NCBI RefSeq assembly: GCF_015350805.1
Contig: NZ_JADKSG010000002.1
Span: 496,001-560,000, forward strand
Length of the DNA stretch: 64,000 bases
Reading direction: 5' to 3'
Origin: Herbiconiux sp. VKM Ac-1786
Lineage (GTDB): Bacteria; Actinomycetota; Actinomycetes; Actinomycetales; Microbacteriaceae
Shown here one piece after another: positions 33,257 to 42,370 of the stretch (position 1 is its first letter; every line of letters begins with the position of its first letter). A model generated the notes under the pieces. It saw only the letters and a program-made list of their open reading frames with translations. It did no database searches and was not told the origin of the DNA. A program made the translations under genes and the position numbers.

Positions 33257-34711
33257 TCAGCGCACGCCGACCATGAGCTTGCGCACCCAGGGCGTCGCGA
33301 CGAGGAGCAGCACGCCGACGACGATGGCCACGAGCCCCGAGATGCCGAAGTAGGGCAGCTCGTCGTTCTCGTCGTAGAACGTCGCGAGGATGCCCGACAG
33401 CGCGGTGCCGAGCGCGATCGACAGGAAGAACAGCGCCACCATCTGCGTGCGGAACACCTTCGGGGCGAGTCGCGTCGACAGTGCCAGCCCCACGGGCGAG
33501 AGCAGCAGCTCGGCCACGGTGAAGACGAACAGGATGCCGACCAGCGCGGTCAGTGGCGTGCCGTGGGCGCCGGTGCCCGAGAACGGGATGAACAGCAGGA
33601 ACGCGAGGCCCATCACGATCGCGGCCGCGGCGAACTTGATCGGGGTCGGCGGCTGCTTCGAGCCGAGCTTCGTCCAGATCGCGGCGAACACGCCCGACAG
33701 GATGATGATGAAGATCGGGTTGATCGACTGCACCCACGCGACGGGCATCGACCAGCCGAACAGGTTCAGGTCGAGCCGGTCGTTGGCGTAGATCGTGACG
33801 ACGGTGAACTGCTGCTGGTAGAGGGCCCAGAACGCGACGCTCGTGATGAACATTGGGATGAACGAGACGACCCGCTTGCGTTCGGTGCCGCTGATCCGGG
33901 AGCTCGTGAGGATCACCACGAAGTAGGCGATCGAGGCCGCGAGGGTGACGAGCGCGACCGCGGTGGCGAGGTTGTCGGCGGTGAGCAGCCCGACGAGCAC
34001 GAGCACGACGATCAGCGCGATCGCGGCCACGCCGATCAGCGCCATCCGCACCCTGCTCTTCGCCGGCAGCGGGTTCGGCACCTCCTTGGCCTCGGCCGGC
34101 AGGGAGCGGCGCCCGAAGGCGTACTGCGTGAGCCCGATCGCCATGCCGACGGCCGCGAGCCCGAAGCCCCAGTGGAAGCCGACGGTGCTCTGCAGGAGGC
34201 CCGTCAGCAGCGGTCCGAAGAAGGCCCCGAGGTTGATGCCGAGGTAGAAGATCGAGAAGCCGGCGTCGCGGCGCGGATCCTTCTCGGAGTAGAGCGTGCC
34301 GACCACCGAGGTCGCGTTCGCCTTCACCCCGCCCGAGCCGAGGGCGATCAGGACGAGCCCGGCTCCGAGACCGACGACGCCCGGCAGCAGCGACAGGGCG
34401 ATGTGCCCCGCCATCACGACGATGGCGCTGAAGAACAGCGTGCGCTCCGAGCCGAGCAGCCGGTCGGCCACCCAGGCGCCGAGGATCGTGGCGAGGTAGA
34501 CCGAGCCGCCGTAGGCGCCGATGATGCCGACCGCGACGGCCTTGGGGATGTCCAGCCCGCCCTCGGCGGCGGTGTAGAACATGTACAGCAGCAGGATGCC
34601 CTGCATGCCGTAGAACGAGAACCGCTCCCACATCTCGACGCCGAAGATGTGCACGAGCGAGAAGGGCTGGCCGAAGAAGGTTCGTTCCTTCGTGGCGACG
34701 GTCTCTGTCAT
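33257..34711 (-). CDS. POT/PTR2 family proton-dependent peptide transporter
   Basis: A 484-residue major facilitator with about 14 hydrophobic helices that imports di- and tripeptides with protons. Family signatures are GGSVYLATILGAWVADRLLGSERT in the first loop, ALGSGGVKANATSVVG, and FSIFYLGINLGAFFGPLLTG. The E-x-x-E-R/F-like start FGVEMWERFSFYGMQ is also there. ATG 34711 follows CACTAT (34718-34723) by 6 bases without a ribosome site. It is monocistronic, after a helicase gene on the same strand. Confidence 0.95.
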   Translation of the reverse strand: MTETVATKERTFFGQPFSLVHIFGVEMWERFSFYGMQGILLLYMFYTAAEGGLDIPKAVAVGIIGAYGGSVYLATILGAWVADRLLGSERTLFFSAIVVMAGHIALSLLPGVVGLGAGLVLIALGSGGVKANATSVVGTLYSEKDPRRDAGFSIFYLGINLGAFFGPLLTGLLQSTVGFHWGFGLAAVGMAIGLTQYAFGRRSLPAEAKEVPNPLPAKSRVRMALIGVAAIALIVVLVLVGLLTADNLATAVALVTLAASIAYFVVILTSSRISGTERKRVVSFIPMFITSVAFWALYQQQFTVVTIYANDRLDLNLFGWSMPVAWVQSINPIFIIILSGVFAAIWTKLGSKQPPTPIKFAAAAIVMGLAFLLFIPFSGTGAHGTPLTALVGILFVFTVAELLLSPVGLALSTRLAPKVFRTQMVALFFLSIALGTALSGILATFYDENDELPYFGISGLVAIVVGVLLLVATPWVRKLMVGVR

Positions 34712-34775
34712 CCCGCCATAGTGGCACGGTGTCCGACCGGAGGCGACGGCTCGCCTACCCCACGTTCGGGCGCGG

Positions 34776-36596
34776 TCAGTGGTTCGCGGCGCCCATCCAC
34801 TTGCGCACCGTGACGATGCGGGACTGCAGCTGGGTGACGCTGGCCTGGGCCACGGCGGGGCCGCCGCAGATGCGGCGGAGCTCGGCGTGGATCATGCCGT
34901 GCGGCTCGTTCGACTGCTTCGCCCAGATGCCGACGAGGGAGTTCAGCAGGCTCCGCTGCTCCTTGAGGGTGCGGTAGAGCGGTGCCGGCACTCCCCCCTG
35001 GTCGGGGGTGTCGGTCTTGGGCATCCCCGTCTTCGCGTGCTTCTGCTGGCGCGCCTGCCGGTGCTGCAGCAGGTCGCGCACCTGCTCGGGCTCGAGGAGG
35101 CCGGGGAGACCGAGGAAGTCGAGCTCCTCCTCGCTGCCGACGACGGCCTCGAAGCCGAACTCGCCGCCGTCGTAGACCACCCGGTCGAAGGTCGCGCCCG
35201 AGCTGATGGCCTGGAAGCTGTACTCCTCGAGCAGCCCCTCCGACGCCTTCTCGCTGCGGTTGGCCTCGGCCACCATCGCGTCTTCGGGGTTGTAGAAGTC
35301 GCCCTCGGGGTTCTCGCCGTCGTCGCGCTTGTCGAGGGCGTGGTCGCGTTCGAGCTCGAGCTTCTCGGCCAGCGCCATCAGCGACGGCACGTTGGGCAGG
35401 AAGATCGACGCCGTCTCGCCGCGCCGGCGGGCCCGCACGAAGCGGCCCACGGCCTGGGCGAAGAACAGCGGGGTCGAGGCGCTGGTGGCGTAGACGCCGA
35501 CCGCGAGCCGGGGCACGTCGACGCCCTCCGACACCATGCGCACGGCCACCATCCACCGCCGGTCGCTCTTGGAGAACTGCTCGATGCGGTCGGAGGCCTC
35601 CTTCTCGTCCGAGAGCACCACGGTGACCGGCTGCCCGGAGATCTGCTCGAGGATCGCGGCGTAGGCGCGCGCCACGGTCTGATCCGTCGCGATCACGAGG
35701 CCGCCCGCATCCGGGATCGCCTGACGCACCTCGGTGAGGCGCTTGTCGGCGGCGCCGAGCACCTGCGGGATCCACTCTCCGTTCGGGTCGAGCGCGGTGC
35801 GCCAGGCCTGCGAGGTGATGTCCTTCGTGTTGCCCTCGCCGAGCCGGGCCTCCATCTCGTCGCCGGCCTTGGTGCGCCAGCGCATGTGGCCGGCGTAGAC
35901 CATGAAGAGCACGGGGCGCACGACCCCGTCCTTCAACGCGCGGCCGTAGCCGTAGTTGTAGTCGCTGCGGGAGATGCGGATGCCGTGCTCGTCGGGCAGG
36001 TACTCCACGAACGGGATGGGCGCGGTGTCGGAGCGGAACGGCGTTCCCGTGAGGGCGAGGCGGCGGGTCGCGGGCGCGAAGGCCTCGCGCACGGCGTCGC
36101 CCCAGCTCAGGGCGTCGCCGCCGTGGTGCACCTCGTCGAGGATGACGAGGGTGTTCGCGCCCTCGGTGAGCTCGCGGTGCAGCGACGGCCGCGCGGCGAC
36201 CTGCGCGTAGGTGAGGGCGACGCCGTGGAAGTGCCGGCCGAAGCGCGACTCGCTGTTGCGGAAGCCGGGGTTCAGCCGCACGCCCGCGCGGTCGGCCGCG
36301 TCGGCCCACTGGCGCTTGAGGTGCTCGGTGGGGGCGACCACGATCACGCGGTCGACGGTGCGCCGGTGCAGCAGCTCGGAGGCGAGGCGGAGCGCGAAGG
36401 TCGTCTTGCCGGCGCCGGGGGTCGCGGCGGCGAGGAAGTCGCGCGGCTCCTTCTCGAAGTAGAGCGTCAGCGCCTCCTCCTGCCAGGCGCGCAGGCGGCC
36501 CGCGGTGCCCCACGGGGCGCGCGCCGGGAACGACGGCGAGAGGTGACCGGCTGCGCTCGTCCCGGGTGCGGGTTCGAAGAGGGGCAGGTTGGTCAC
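34776..36596 (-). CDS. DEAD/DEAH-box superfamily 2 helicase (XPB-like)
   Basis: A 606-residue SF2 ATPase. Motif I is ATPGAGKTTFALRLA (about 56-70), Ia VVAPTEHLKRQW, motif II ILDEVHHGGD, motif III LTGTPFRSD, and motif VI QAVGRFVRARRRGE. The first ATPase domain resembles XPB/type III restriction ATPases; I see no nuclease or methylase. The C-terminal ~100 residues are helical. GTG 36596 is preferred because TATCCT (36605-36610) ends 8 bases upstream; ATG 36620 would add eight residues. Divergent from the SGNH gene. Confidence 0.88.
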   Translation of the reverse strand: MTNLPLFEPAPGTSAAGHLSPSFPARAPWGTAGRLRAWQEEALTLYFEKEPRDFLAAATPGAGKTTFALRLASELLHRRTVDRVIVVAPTEHLKRQWADAADRAGVRLNPGFRNSESRFGRHFHGVALTYAQVAARPSLHRELTEGANTLVILDEVHHGGDALSWGDAVREAFAPATRRLALTGTPFRSDTAPIPFVEYLPDEHGIRISRSDYNYGYGRALKDGVVRPVLFMVYAGHMRWRTKAGDEMEARLGEGNTKDITSQAWRTALDPNGEWIPQVLGAADKRLTEVRQAIPDAGGLVIATDQTVARAYAAILEQISGQPVTVVLSDEKEASDRIEQFSKSDRRWMVAVRMVSEGVDVPRLAVGVYATSASTPLFFAQAVGRFVRARRRGETASIFLPNVPSLMALAEKLELERDHALDKRDDGENPEGDFYNPEDAMVAEANRSEKASEGLLEEYSFQAISSGATFDRVVYDGGEFGFEAVVGSEEELDFLGLPGLLEPEQVRDLLQHRQARQQKHAKTGMPKTDTPDQGGVPAPLYRTLKEQRSLLNSLVGIWAKQSNEPHGMIHAELRRICGGPAVAQASVTQLQSRIVTVRKWMGAANH

Positions 36597-36725
36597 GATG
36601 TTCGAGGATACTCTGCGCATCCGACAGCGGAGCCGTGGCGGCCGCCGCCCGGGCGCGTCGCCCGGACGACGGGTCTAGAGTGTTCACGTCGTGAGAACGA
36701 CACCTGTTGTGAGGAGGTCCAGCCG

Positions 36726-37526
36726 ATGCCCGAGACGCACCCCTGGCGGCGCTACGTCGCCCTCGGCGACTCGTTCACGGAGGGCATCGGCGACCCCGAG
36801 CCGAGCAGCCCCGGCGGCTTCCGGGGCTGGGCCGACCGGGTGGCCGAGAACCTGGCCGAGACCACCGACGAGGAGTTCTCCTACGCGAACCTCGCCATCC
36901 GCGGCCGCCTGCTGAACCAGATCCTGGCCGAGCAGGTCGAGCCGGCGCTCGAGCTGAAGCCCGACCTGATCACCATCTCGGCGGGCGGCAACGACGTGCT
37001 GCGGCCGCGCACCGACCCCGACGACATCGCCGCGCGGTTCGAGGCGGGCATCCGGCGGCTGCGCGAGAGCGACGCCACCGTGGTCATCTTCACCGGCGTC
37101 GACACCAGCTTCTCGCCCGTGCTCCGCGGCATCCGCGGCAAGGTCGCGATCTACAACGAGAACCTGCGGGTGATCGCCGACCGCTACGACTGCCTCGTCG
37201 CCGATCAGTGGGGCCTGAAGGAGATCCAGGACACCCGGCTCTGGTCGCCCGACCGCCTGCACCTGAACCCGCTCGGCCACCACGAGGTGGCGCGGATGGT
37301 GCTCCGCACGCTGAACGTCGAGAACGGCCTGCAGGCCGGCGAGCCCGAGCCCCTGCCCGGCCGCACCTGGCGCGCCGCCCGCAGCGAAGACCTGGTGTGG
37401 GCGCGCGTGCACTTCGTGCCCTGGGTCATCCGCCGCATCACGCACCGCTCGAGCGGCGACAACATCACGGCGAAGCGGCCCATCCCCTCGCCGGTGTACG
37501 CCGAGCCGGGCGAGCCGCAGGCCTGA
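36726..37526 (+). CDS. SGNH/GDSL-type hydrolase
   Basis: A 266-residue esterase-like hydrolase. Block I is YVALGDSFTEGIGD with the catalytic Ser (about 16), block II has a Gly, block III is SAGGND, and block V is DRLHLNPLGHHE with Asp and His. There is no signal peptide. The substrate is likely an acyl ester but unknown. GAGGAGG precedes the ATG; the much longer open frame to the left is a shadow of the helicase. The C-terminal 60 residues are a basic extension after the catalytic His. Confidence 0.9.
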   Translation: MPETHPWRRYVALGDSFTEGIGDPEPSSPGGFRGWADRVAENLAETTDEEFSYANLAIRGRLLNQILAEQVEPALELKPDLITISAGGNDVLRPRTDPDDIAARFEAGIRRLRESDATVVIFTGVDTSFSPVLRGIRGKVAIYNENLRVIADRYDCLVADQWGLKEIQDTRLWSPDRLHLNPLGHHEVARMVLRTLNVENGLQAGEPEPLPGRTWRAARSEDLVWARVHFVPWVIRRITHRSSGDNITAKRPIPSPVYAEPGEPQA

Positions 37527-37541
37527 AGGCCCGCCCCGTCG

Positions 37542-38783
37542 CTAGCGGAACGGGTTCGCGAGCTTCCAGCCCGCGTCGGGGCCGTCGAGCCCGCTCGCGA
37601 GCTCCAGCGGCACCGTGTACTCCCCGCTGCCGAGCGTGATGCCCTCGACGGTGTAGCGCGCGGTGCCCACCTCGGTTCCGGATGCGCCCGAGCCGATCTC
37701 CGCCGCCTCAGCGCTGCGGGTCACGGTCGCCGACGACCACACGGTCGCCTCCACCGACTCCTCCGCCACGATGTCCGCGCTCGCCCCCCAGGGCGTCGTG
37801 TACGAGCCGAGCACGTCGCCCGCGGTGACGAGCGGAACGGTCTGGAAGCCCGCCTCGGCGCTCTGCAGCAGCGCGAGCACCGAGGCGTGCAGCGTGTCCT
37901 CCTCGGGGGCTCCCAGCACGACGCCGACGAGCTGGAGGGTCTCGCCGGCGACGGTGTAGTCGGCCGAGAAGAGCAGGCAGAAGCCGGCCTCGTCGGTGGT
38001 GCCCGTCTTGACGCCGTCGATGCCGTTCATGCCCAGCAGGTCGTTGGTGTTCTCGACCGTGCCGAGCTGGGGCAGCTCGAGCGAGGCGGTGCCGACGATG
38101 CCCGAGAGCACCGGGTCGGCGAGCACCAGCCGGGCGAGCGTGAGCAGGTCGGCCGTGGTGCTGCGGGAGCCCGGGTTCAGCCCGGAGGTGTCGACGACGG
38201 CGGTGCCGCCGAGCCCCTGCCCGGCGAGCCACGCGGTGGCCGCGGCGAGGTAGGAGGCCGTGTCGCCGAAGGCCCAGTTCGTCAAGGTCACGCTGTAGTT
38301 GTTGGCCGACTCGAGCAGCATGATCTCGATCACCTCGCGCTCGCTCAGCACCTGGCCCGGGTACACCGAGGCCCACGAGCCGTTCTCGGCCTGGGTGGCC
38401 TGCAGGATGGCCAGGTCGGCGTCGGTCATCGTGATCGACGGGCCGACACTCCCCTCGGCGATCGGCTTCGCGTCGAGCACGACGAGGGCGGTGATGGTCT
38501 TCGTGATGCTGGCGATGGGGAGGGGATCGGTGGATCCGCTGCCGCCGAGCGCCTGCGCCGAGCCGTCGGTGACGAGGCCGATGGCGCTGGTGCCCGCGCC
38601 GGGCGTGACGAGGGGGGTCGCCGGGGTGACGGTGGGCGGAGCATCCGTCACCGACGCCGAGGCCTGCGGCACGGGGCCGAGCAGCGCCACCGGGAAATAG
38701 GTGGCGACGAGGGCGATCAGCACGAGCGCCGCGCCCACCACGATGCGTCGGCGCCGGTAGACGGCGGGGCTGGCGGGACTCAC
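37542..38783 (-). CDS. D-alanyl-D-alanine carboxypeptidase family protein
   Basis: A 413-residue serine-type penicillin-binding protein that trims the pentapeptide of peptidoglycan. One N-terminal helix (about 12-35) anchors or exports it. Motifs are SITK (SxxK, about residue 90), SANN (SxN) and KTGTTD (KTG). It is convergent with the SGNH gene. The longer frame starts at GTG 38789, but TAGGAT (38790-38795) ends 6 bases before the GTG at 38783, so I start there and predict a leaderless message. Confidence 0.92.
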   Translation of the reverse strand: MSPASPAVYRRRRIVVGAALVLIALVATYFPVALLGPVPQASASVTDAPPTVTPATPLVTPGAGTSAIGLVTDGSAQALGGSGSTDPLPIASITKTITALVVLDAKPIAEGSVGPSITMTDADLAILQATQAENGSWASVYPGQVLSEREVIEIMLLESANNYSVTLTNWAFGDTASYLAAATAWLAGQGLGGTAVVDTSGLNPGSRSTTADLLTLARLVLADPVLSGIVGTASLELPQLGTVENTNDLLGMNGIDGVKTGTTDEAGFCLLFSADYTVAGETLQLVGVVLGAPEEDTLHASVLALLQSAEAGFQTVPLVTAGDVLGSYTTPWGASADIVAEESVEATVWSSATVTRSAEAAEIGSGASGTEVGTARYTVEGITLGSGEYTVPLELASGLDGPDAGWKLANPFR

Positions 38784-38872
38784 CCGCACATCCTAGCCAG
38801 GCGGCCGATGGGCGCCGCTCAGCCAGGCGGGCGGCTGGACGGCAGGACAACCGGACGGCCGGAGCGAATCGC

Positions 38873-40432
38873 CTACATCAGCCCGCCGTCGACCGAACGC
38901 GGCACCACCTGGTCGCTGTCGGGCACGAGCACCTCGGTCTCCCGGTTCAGGCTGCGGCCGGCGAAGAAGTCCTTCGAGCGGGGGAAGAAGGCCCAGACGA
39001 CCATCAGCACCACGCCCAGCGCGAGGGAGCCGACGCCCACCACGAAGACGCCGCCGATGCGGAAGATGACCGTGTAGCCGTAGTCGGGGTCGTACATGTC
39101 GATGGCCGACTGGATGAACGCGGCCGTCAGCATCAGGCCGCCGAGGAGGGGGAACAGGCCCTTGAACAGGAAGTTGCGCACGGTGGTGAAGATCTCCCGG
39201 CGGAAGTACCAGATGCAGGCGTAGCTGGTCAGCGCGTAGTAGAACGCGATCGCGAGCCCGATCGAGAGGATCGTGTCGGCCAGGATGTTCTCGCTCACGA
39301 GGGTCATGCCCACGTAGAAGGTGACGGCGACGACGCTCATGAAGATCGTGGCGAACCGGGGGGTCTGGAACTTCGGCGAGATGCGGCCGAAGGCGGCGGG
39401 CAGCGCCTTGTAGGTGGCCATCGCGAGGGTGCCTCGCGCGGTCGGCAGGATCGTCGTCTGGGTGGACGAGATCGCCGAGACGCAGACGGCGATCACGAGC
39501 AGCCAGGCCCAGGGGCCGAAGATCGCGTCCTTCAGCGCGAGGAAGACGTCCTCGGCGTTGCCCTCGTTGCCGAGGCCGATGCCGGAGGTGCCGAGGCCGG
39601 CGAACGCCATGGCGGCGACGGTGACGGAGACGTAGGTGACCAGCAGGATGACCGTCGAGAGCACGGCGGCCCGCCCGGGGATGCGTGCCGGGTCCTTCGT
39701 CTCCTCGTTCAGGGCGAGGCAGGTGTCCCAGCCCCAGTAGATGAACAGGCAGAGCAGGATCGCCTCGGTGAAGCCGGAAAGCGAGGTGAAGGCGAAGGGG
39801 TTGAACCAGTCGAGCTGCGGCGCGGTCGAGCCCTCCGGAGCGGTGCCGGTGAACACGGCCCAGAGGGCGAGCACGACGAAGAGCGCGAGGGCGACGTACT
39901 GCACGGCCAGCAGGATGTTCTGCAGCCGCTCCCCGATCTCGAGCCCGCGCACGCTGACGAAGGTCATCAGGCCGATGAACACGACACCGGTGGCGGTGAC
40001 GAGCGGCACGTTCTCGTAGAGGTCGGGGTTGTTCGTGAGGAGCCAGAGGTACTTGCTGCCGATCTGGGCGAGGTTCGCCAGCACGATGATGCCGGCGACC
40101 GCCACGCCCCAGCCGGCGAGCCACCCGGTCCACGGCCCGAAGGCCTTCGTGACCCAGGTGAAGGCGGTGCCGCAGTCGGGCACGGCCCGGTTGAGCTCGC
40201 GGTAGGCGTAGGCCGTGAGGAACATCGGGATGAACGCGAGGATCATCGCGATCGGTGCCTGGGCGCCGACGGCGAGCACCACGAAGCCGACGGTGGCGGC
40301 GAGGGAGTAGACCGGCGCCGTCGAGGCGAGACCGATCACCGTGGAGCCGACGAGACCGAGCTTGCCGACAGCGAGGCCCTTGCCGGCGGGCGGCCGCGGG
40401 GCCTCGGTCGAAACGGCGCTGGTGTCTGCCAC
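38873..40432 (-). CDS. APC-superfamily amino acid permease
   Basis: A 519-residue secondary transporter with about 12 helices. Helix 1 contains the broken-helix motif GLVGSTVIGLASTAPVYSLAATVGF, and the conserved EETKDPARIPGRA in the loop after helix 6 is typical of amino acid permeases. Substrate is not clear. A GGAGG site lies before the ATG. Its own transcript seems to run between the carboxypeptidase and the RNA methyltransferase, all on the minus strand. The C-terminal tail is polar. Confidence 0.9.
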   Translation of the reverse strand: MADTSAVSTEAPRPPAGKGLAVGKLGLVGSTVIGLASTAPVYSLAATVGFVVLAVGAQAPIAMILAFIPMFLTAYAYRELNRAVPDCGTAFTWVTKAFGPWTGWLAGWGVAVAGIIVLANLAQIGSKYLWLLTNNPDLYENVPLVTATGVVFIGLMTFVSVRGLEIGERLQNILLAVQYVALALFVVLALWAVFTGTAPEGSTAPQLDWFNPFAFTSLSGFTEAILLCLFIYWGWDTCLALNEETKDPARIPGRAAVLSTVILLVTYVSVTVAAMAFAGLGTSGIGLGNEGNAEDVFLALKDAIFGPWAWLLVIAVCVSAISSTQTTILPTARGTLAMATYKALPAAFGRISPKFQTPRFATIFMSVVAVTFYVGMTLVSENILADTILSIGLAIAFYYALTSYACIWYFRREIFTTVRNFLFKGLFPLLGGLMLTAAFIQSAIDMYDPDYGYTVIFRIGGVFVVGVGSLALGVVLMVVWAFFPRSKDFFAGRSLNRETEVLVPDSDQVVPRSVDGGLM

Positions 40433-40465
40433 GACGGGCCTCCTTCGGAACGGTGTGCCGAAAGA

Positions 40466-41278
40466 CTAGTGCTTCGCAGCCGCCACCGCGTACAGGGCCA
40501 CGGCGCCGGCGGCGGCGACGTTCAGCGAGTCGACGCCGTGCAGCATCGGGATCTCCACCCGCACGTCCGCGGCGGCCAGGGCGCGCCGGCTGAGGCCGTC
40601 GCCCTCGGTGCCGAGCACGATCGCCACCCGCTCGGGCAGCTTCCGGGTGAACTCCGGCAGGGGTATCGAGTCGTCGCCGAGCGCGAGGGCGGCGATCGTG
40701 AAGCCGGCGTCGTGCAGCAGCGGGGCGGCCTCGCTCCACTCCCCGATCCGCGTCCAGGGCACTTGCAGCACGGTGCCCATGCTCACCCGCACGCTCCGGC
40801 GGTAGAGCGGGTCGGCGCAGCGCGGGGTGATCAGCACGGCGTCGGCACCGAGGCCGGCGGCGGAGCGGAAGGCGGCGCCGACGTTGGTGTGGTCGACGAT
40901 GTCCTCGAGCACGACGACGGTGCGGGCATCCTGAAGCAGGGTGCGCGGGTCGGGCAGCGCGGGGCGATGCATCGCCGCGAGGGCGCCGCGGTGCATCGCG
41001 AAGCCGGTCAGCTGCTCGAGCAGGGCGTCGTCGGCGACGAAGACGGGCACCTCGGGGAACCGCTCGACGAGCCACTCGAGGTCGGCCAGCCACTTCTGCT
41101 GCAGCAGCACCGAGCGCGGCCGGTGCCCGGCGGCGACGGCCCGCTCGATCACCTTGCCCGACTCGGCGAGGTAGAGCCCCCCGGCGGGCTCGAGCAGGCG
41201 CCGCATCGCGACGTCGGTCAGCCCGCGGTAGTCGGCGAGCTCGGGGCGGTCGAGCGAGTCGATCGGGATGACGGGCAC
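40466..41278 (-). CDS. TrmH/SpoU-family RNA 2'-O-methyltransferase
   Basis: A 270-residue SPOUT methyltransferase. The knotted SAM domain has VVVLEDIVDHTNVGAAFRSA (motif 1), IVLGTEGDGLS (motif 2) and IPMLHGVDSLNVAAAGAVALY (motif 3). An N-terminal L7Ae-like domain precedes it. The RNA site is not assigned. I start at GTG 41278, five bases after GAGAAGG. A longer form from TTG 41299 exists and would begin within the acggat repeats. Confidence 0.92.
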   Translation of the reverse strand: MPVIPIDSLDRPELADYRGLTDVAMRRLLEPAGGLYLAESGKVIERAVAAGHRPRSVLLQQKWLADLEWLVERFPEVPVFVADDALLEQLTGFAMHRGALAAMHRPALPDPRTLLQDARTVVVLEDIVDHTNVGAAFRSAAGLGADAVLITPRCADPLYRRSVRVSMGTVLQVPWTRIGEWSEAAPLLHDAGFTIAALALGDDSIPLPEFTRKLPERVAIVLGTEGDGLSRRALAAADVRVEIPMLHGVDSLNVAAAGAVALYAVAAAKH

Positions 41279-41298
41279 GGGAGCCTTCTCTGTCGGCA

Positions 41299-41352
41299 AC
41301 GGATCTGTGGGTGACGGATCCGCCGGGAACGGATCCGTCGGCGGGACGGATT
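41299..41352. repeat. Four spaced copies of ACGGAT
   Basis: ACGGAT recurs at 41299, 41314, 41329 and 41346 (spacing 15, 15 and 17 bases), mostly as ACGGATCCG or ACGGATCTG. The array fills the divergent region between the RNA methyltransferase and the sirtuin gene. The even phasing could mark a multi-site operator or simple slippage. Confidence 0.5.
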
Positions 41353-41373
41353 CCCACCAACTCTGCCAGTCGC

Positions 41374-41406
41374 GGAAACATTCTCGAAAACTGCGGTGTT
41401 TAGACT
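41374..41406 (+). promoter_or_regulatory. Candidate promoter of the sirtuin gene
   Basis: TAGACT (41401-41406) is a typical actinobacterial -10 box. Immediately before it GGAAA (41374-41378), 19 bases and GTT (41398-41400) match the same ECF-like pattern as at rbpA. A leader of about 30 bases with GGAGG follows. The housekeeping reading is safer. Confidence 0.4.
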
Positions 41407-41442
41407 GCTGAGGCCGGTGTCCGTCGCCGGCGTGGAGGTTCC

Positions 41443-42303
41443 ATGGTTCCGCTGGTGTCGTCTCCGCCCGGTCGTCCGACCCCGGAGGCCGTCGAGACCG
41501 CTGTCGCCGAGGCCGCAGAGGTGCTGCGCGGCCGGCGATTCGCCGTGCTCACGGGTGCGGGGGTGAGCACCGACTCGGGCATCCCCGACTACCGCGGCGA
41601 GGGTGCGCCGCAGCGGAACCCGATGACCTTCGACCAGTTCCTCGGCAGCCCGTCGTTCCGGAAGCGATACTGGGCGGGCAGCCACCTCGGCTGGCGCATG
41701 TTCGACGCCGCGCGTCCCAACGAGGGCCACCGCGCCCTCGCCCGGCTCGAGGAGGCGGGGTTCGCGAGCGGCGTCGTCACGCAGAACGTCGACGGTCTGC
41801 ACGCCCGCGCCGGCACCCAGCGGCTCGTCGACCTGCACGGCTCGATGGACCGCGTGAACTGCCTGCGCTGCGGCCAGACCTTCGCCCGCGCGAGTGTCTC
41901 CGAGCGCATCACCGCCGCCAACCCGCAGCTGTCCGAGCCCGAGCTCATCCGCATCGCCCCCGACGGCGACGCCGACGTGGCCGAGTACGAGGCCTTCGTG
42001 GTGCCGTCGTGCACCGTCTGCGGCGGCGTGCTGAAGCCCGACGTGGTGTTCTTCGGCGAGTTCGTGCCCACCGAGAAGTTCGCCGAGGCGAGCGCGATCG
42101 TCGCCGCGTCCGACGCCCTCGTCATCGCGGGTTCGTCACTCGTGGTGAACTCGGGCATCCGGCTGCTCGAGCAGGCCCGACGGCGGCGGCTGCCCATCGT
42201 CATCGTCAACCGCGGCGTGACCAAGGGCGACAACCGCGCGACCGTCAAGGTCGACGCCGGTGCGTCCGAGACGCTGGTCGCGCTCGAGGGCCTCCTGGCC
42301 TGA
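41443..42303 (+). CDS. Sir2-family NAD-dependent deacylase
   Basis: A 286-residue sirtuin that removes acyl groups from lysines with NAD. The NAD motif is LTGAGVSTDSGIPDYRG (about 36-52), the catalytic region is TQNVDGLHARAG with LHGSM, and the zinc Cys pairs are CLRCG and CTVCG. The distal pattern VIAGSSLVV and IVNRGVT closes the Rossmann fold. GGAGG lies before ATG 41443. The gene stands alone with a promoter region that carries repeats. Confidence 0.95.
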   Translation: MVPLVSSPPGRPTPEAVETAVAEAAEVLRGRRFAVLTGAGVSTDSGIPDYRGEGAPQRNPMTFDQFLGSPSFRKRYWAGSHLGWRMFDAARPNEGHRALARLEEAGFASGVVTQNVDGLHARAGTQRLVDLHGSMDRVNCLRCGQTFARASVSERITAANPQLSEPELIRIAPDGDADVAEYEAFVVPSCTVCGGVLKPDVVFFGEFVPTEKFAEASAIVAASDALVIAGSSLVVNSGIRLLEQARRRRLPIVIVNRGVTKGDNRATVKVDAGASETLVALEGLLA

Positions 42304-42370
42304 GCCGTCGCAGCCCGCCCGGGTAGCGGCCCGCCCGGTCACCCGGTGCGGAGATGACAGACTGGACGCG

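Noticed and set aside
34779-36725. Upstream two-thirds of a long plus-strand frame leading into the SGNH gene
   Set aside because: The segment mirrors the helicase on the minus strand; only the part from ATG 36726, with its ribosome site and GDSF motif, is coding.
38793-41381. Minus-strand 862-codon frame over the APC permease and RNA methyltransferase
   Set aside because: It reads Arg/Pro-rich sequence in the wrong frame of two clear genes on the same strand.
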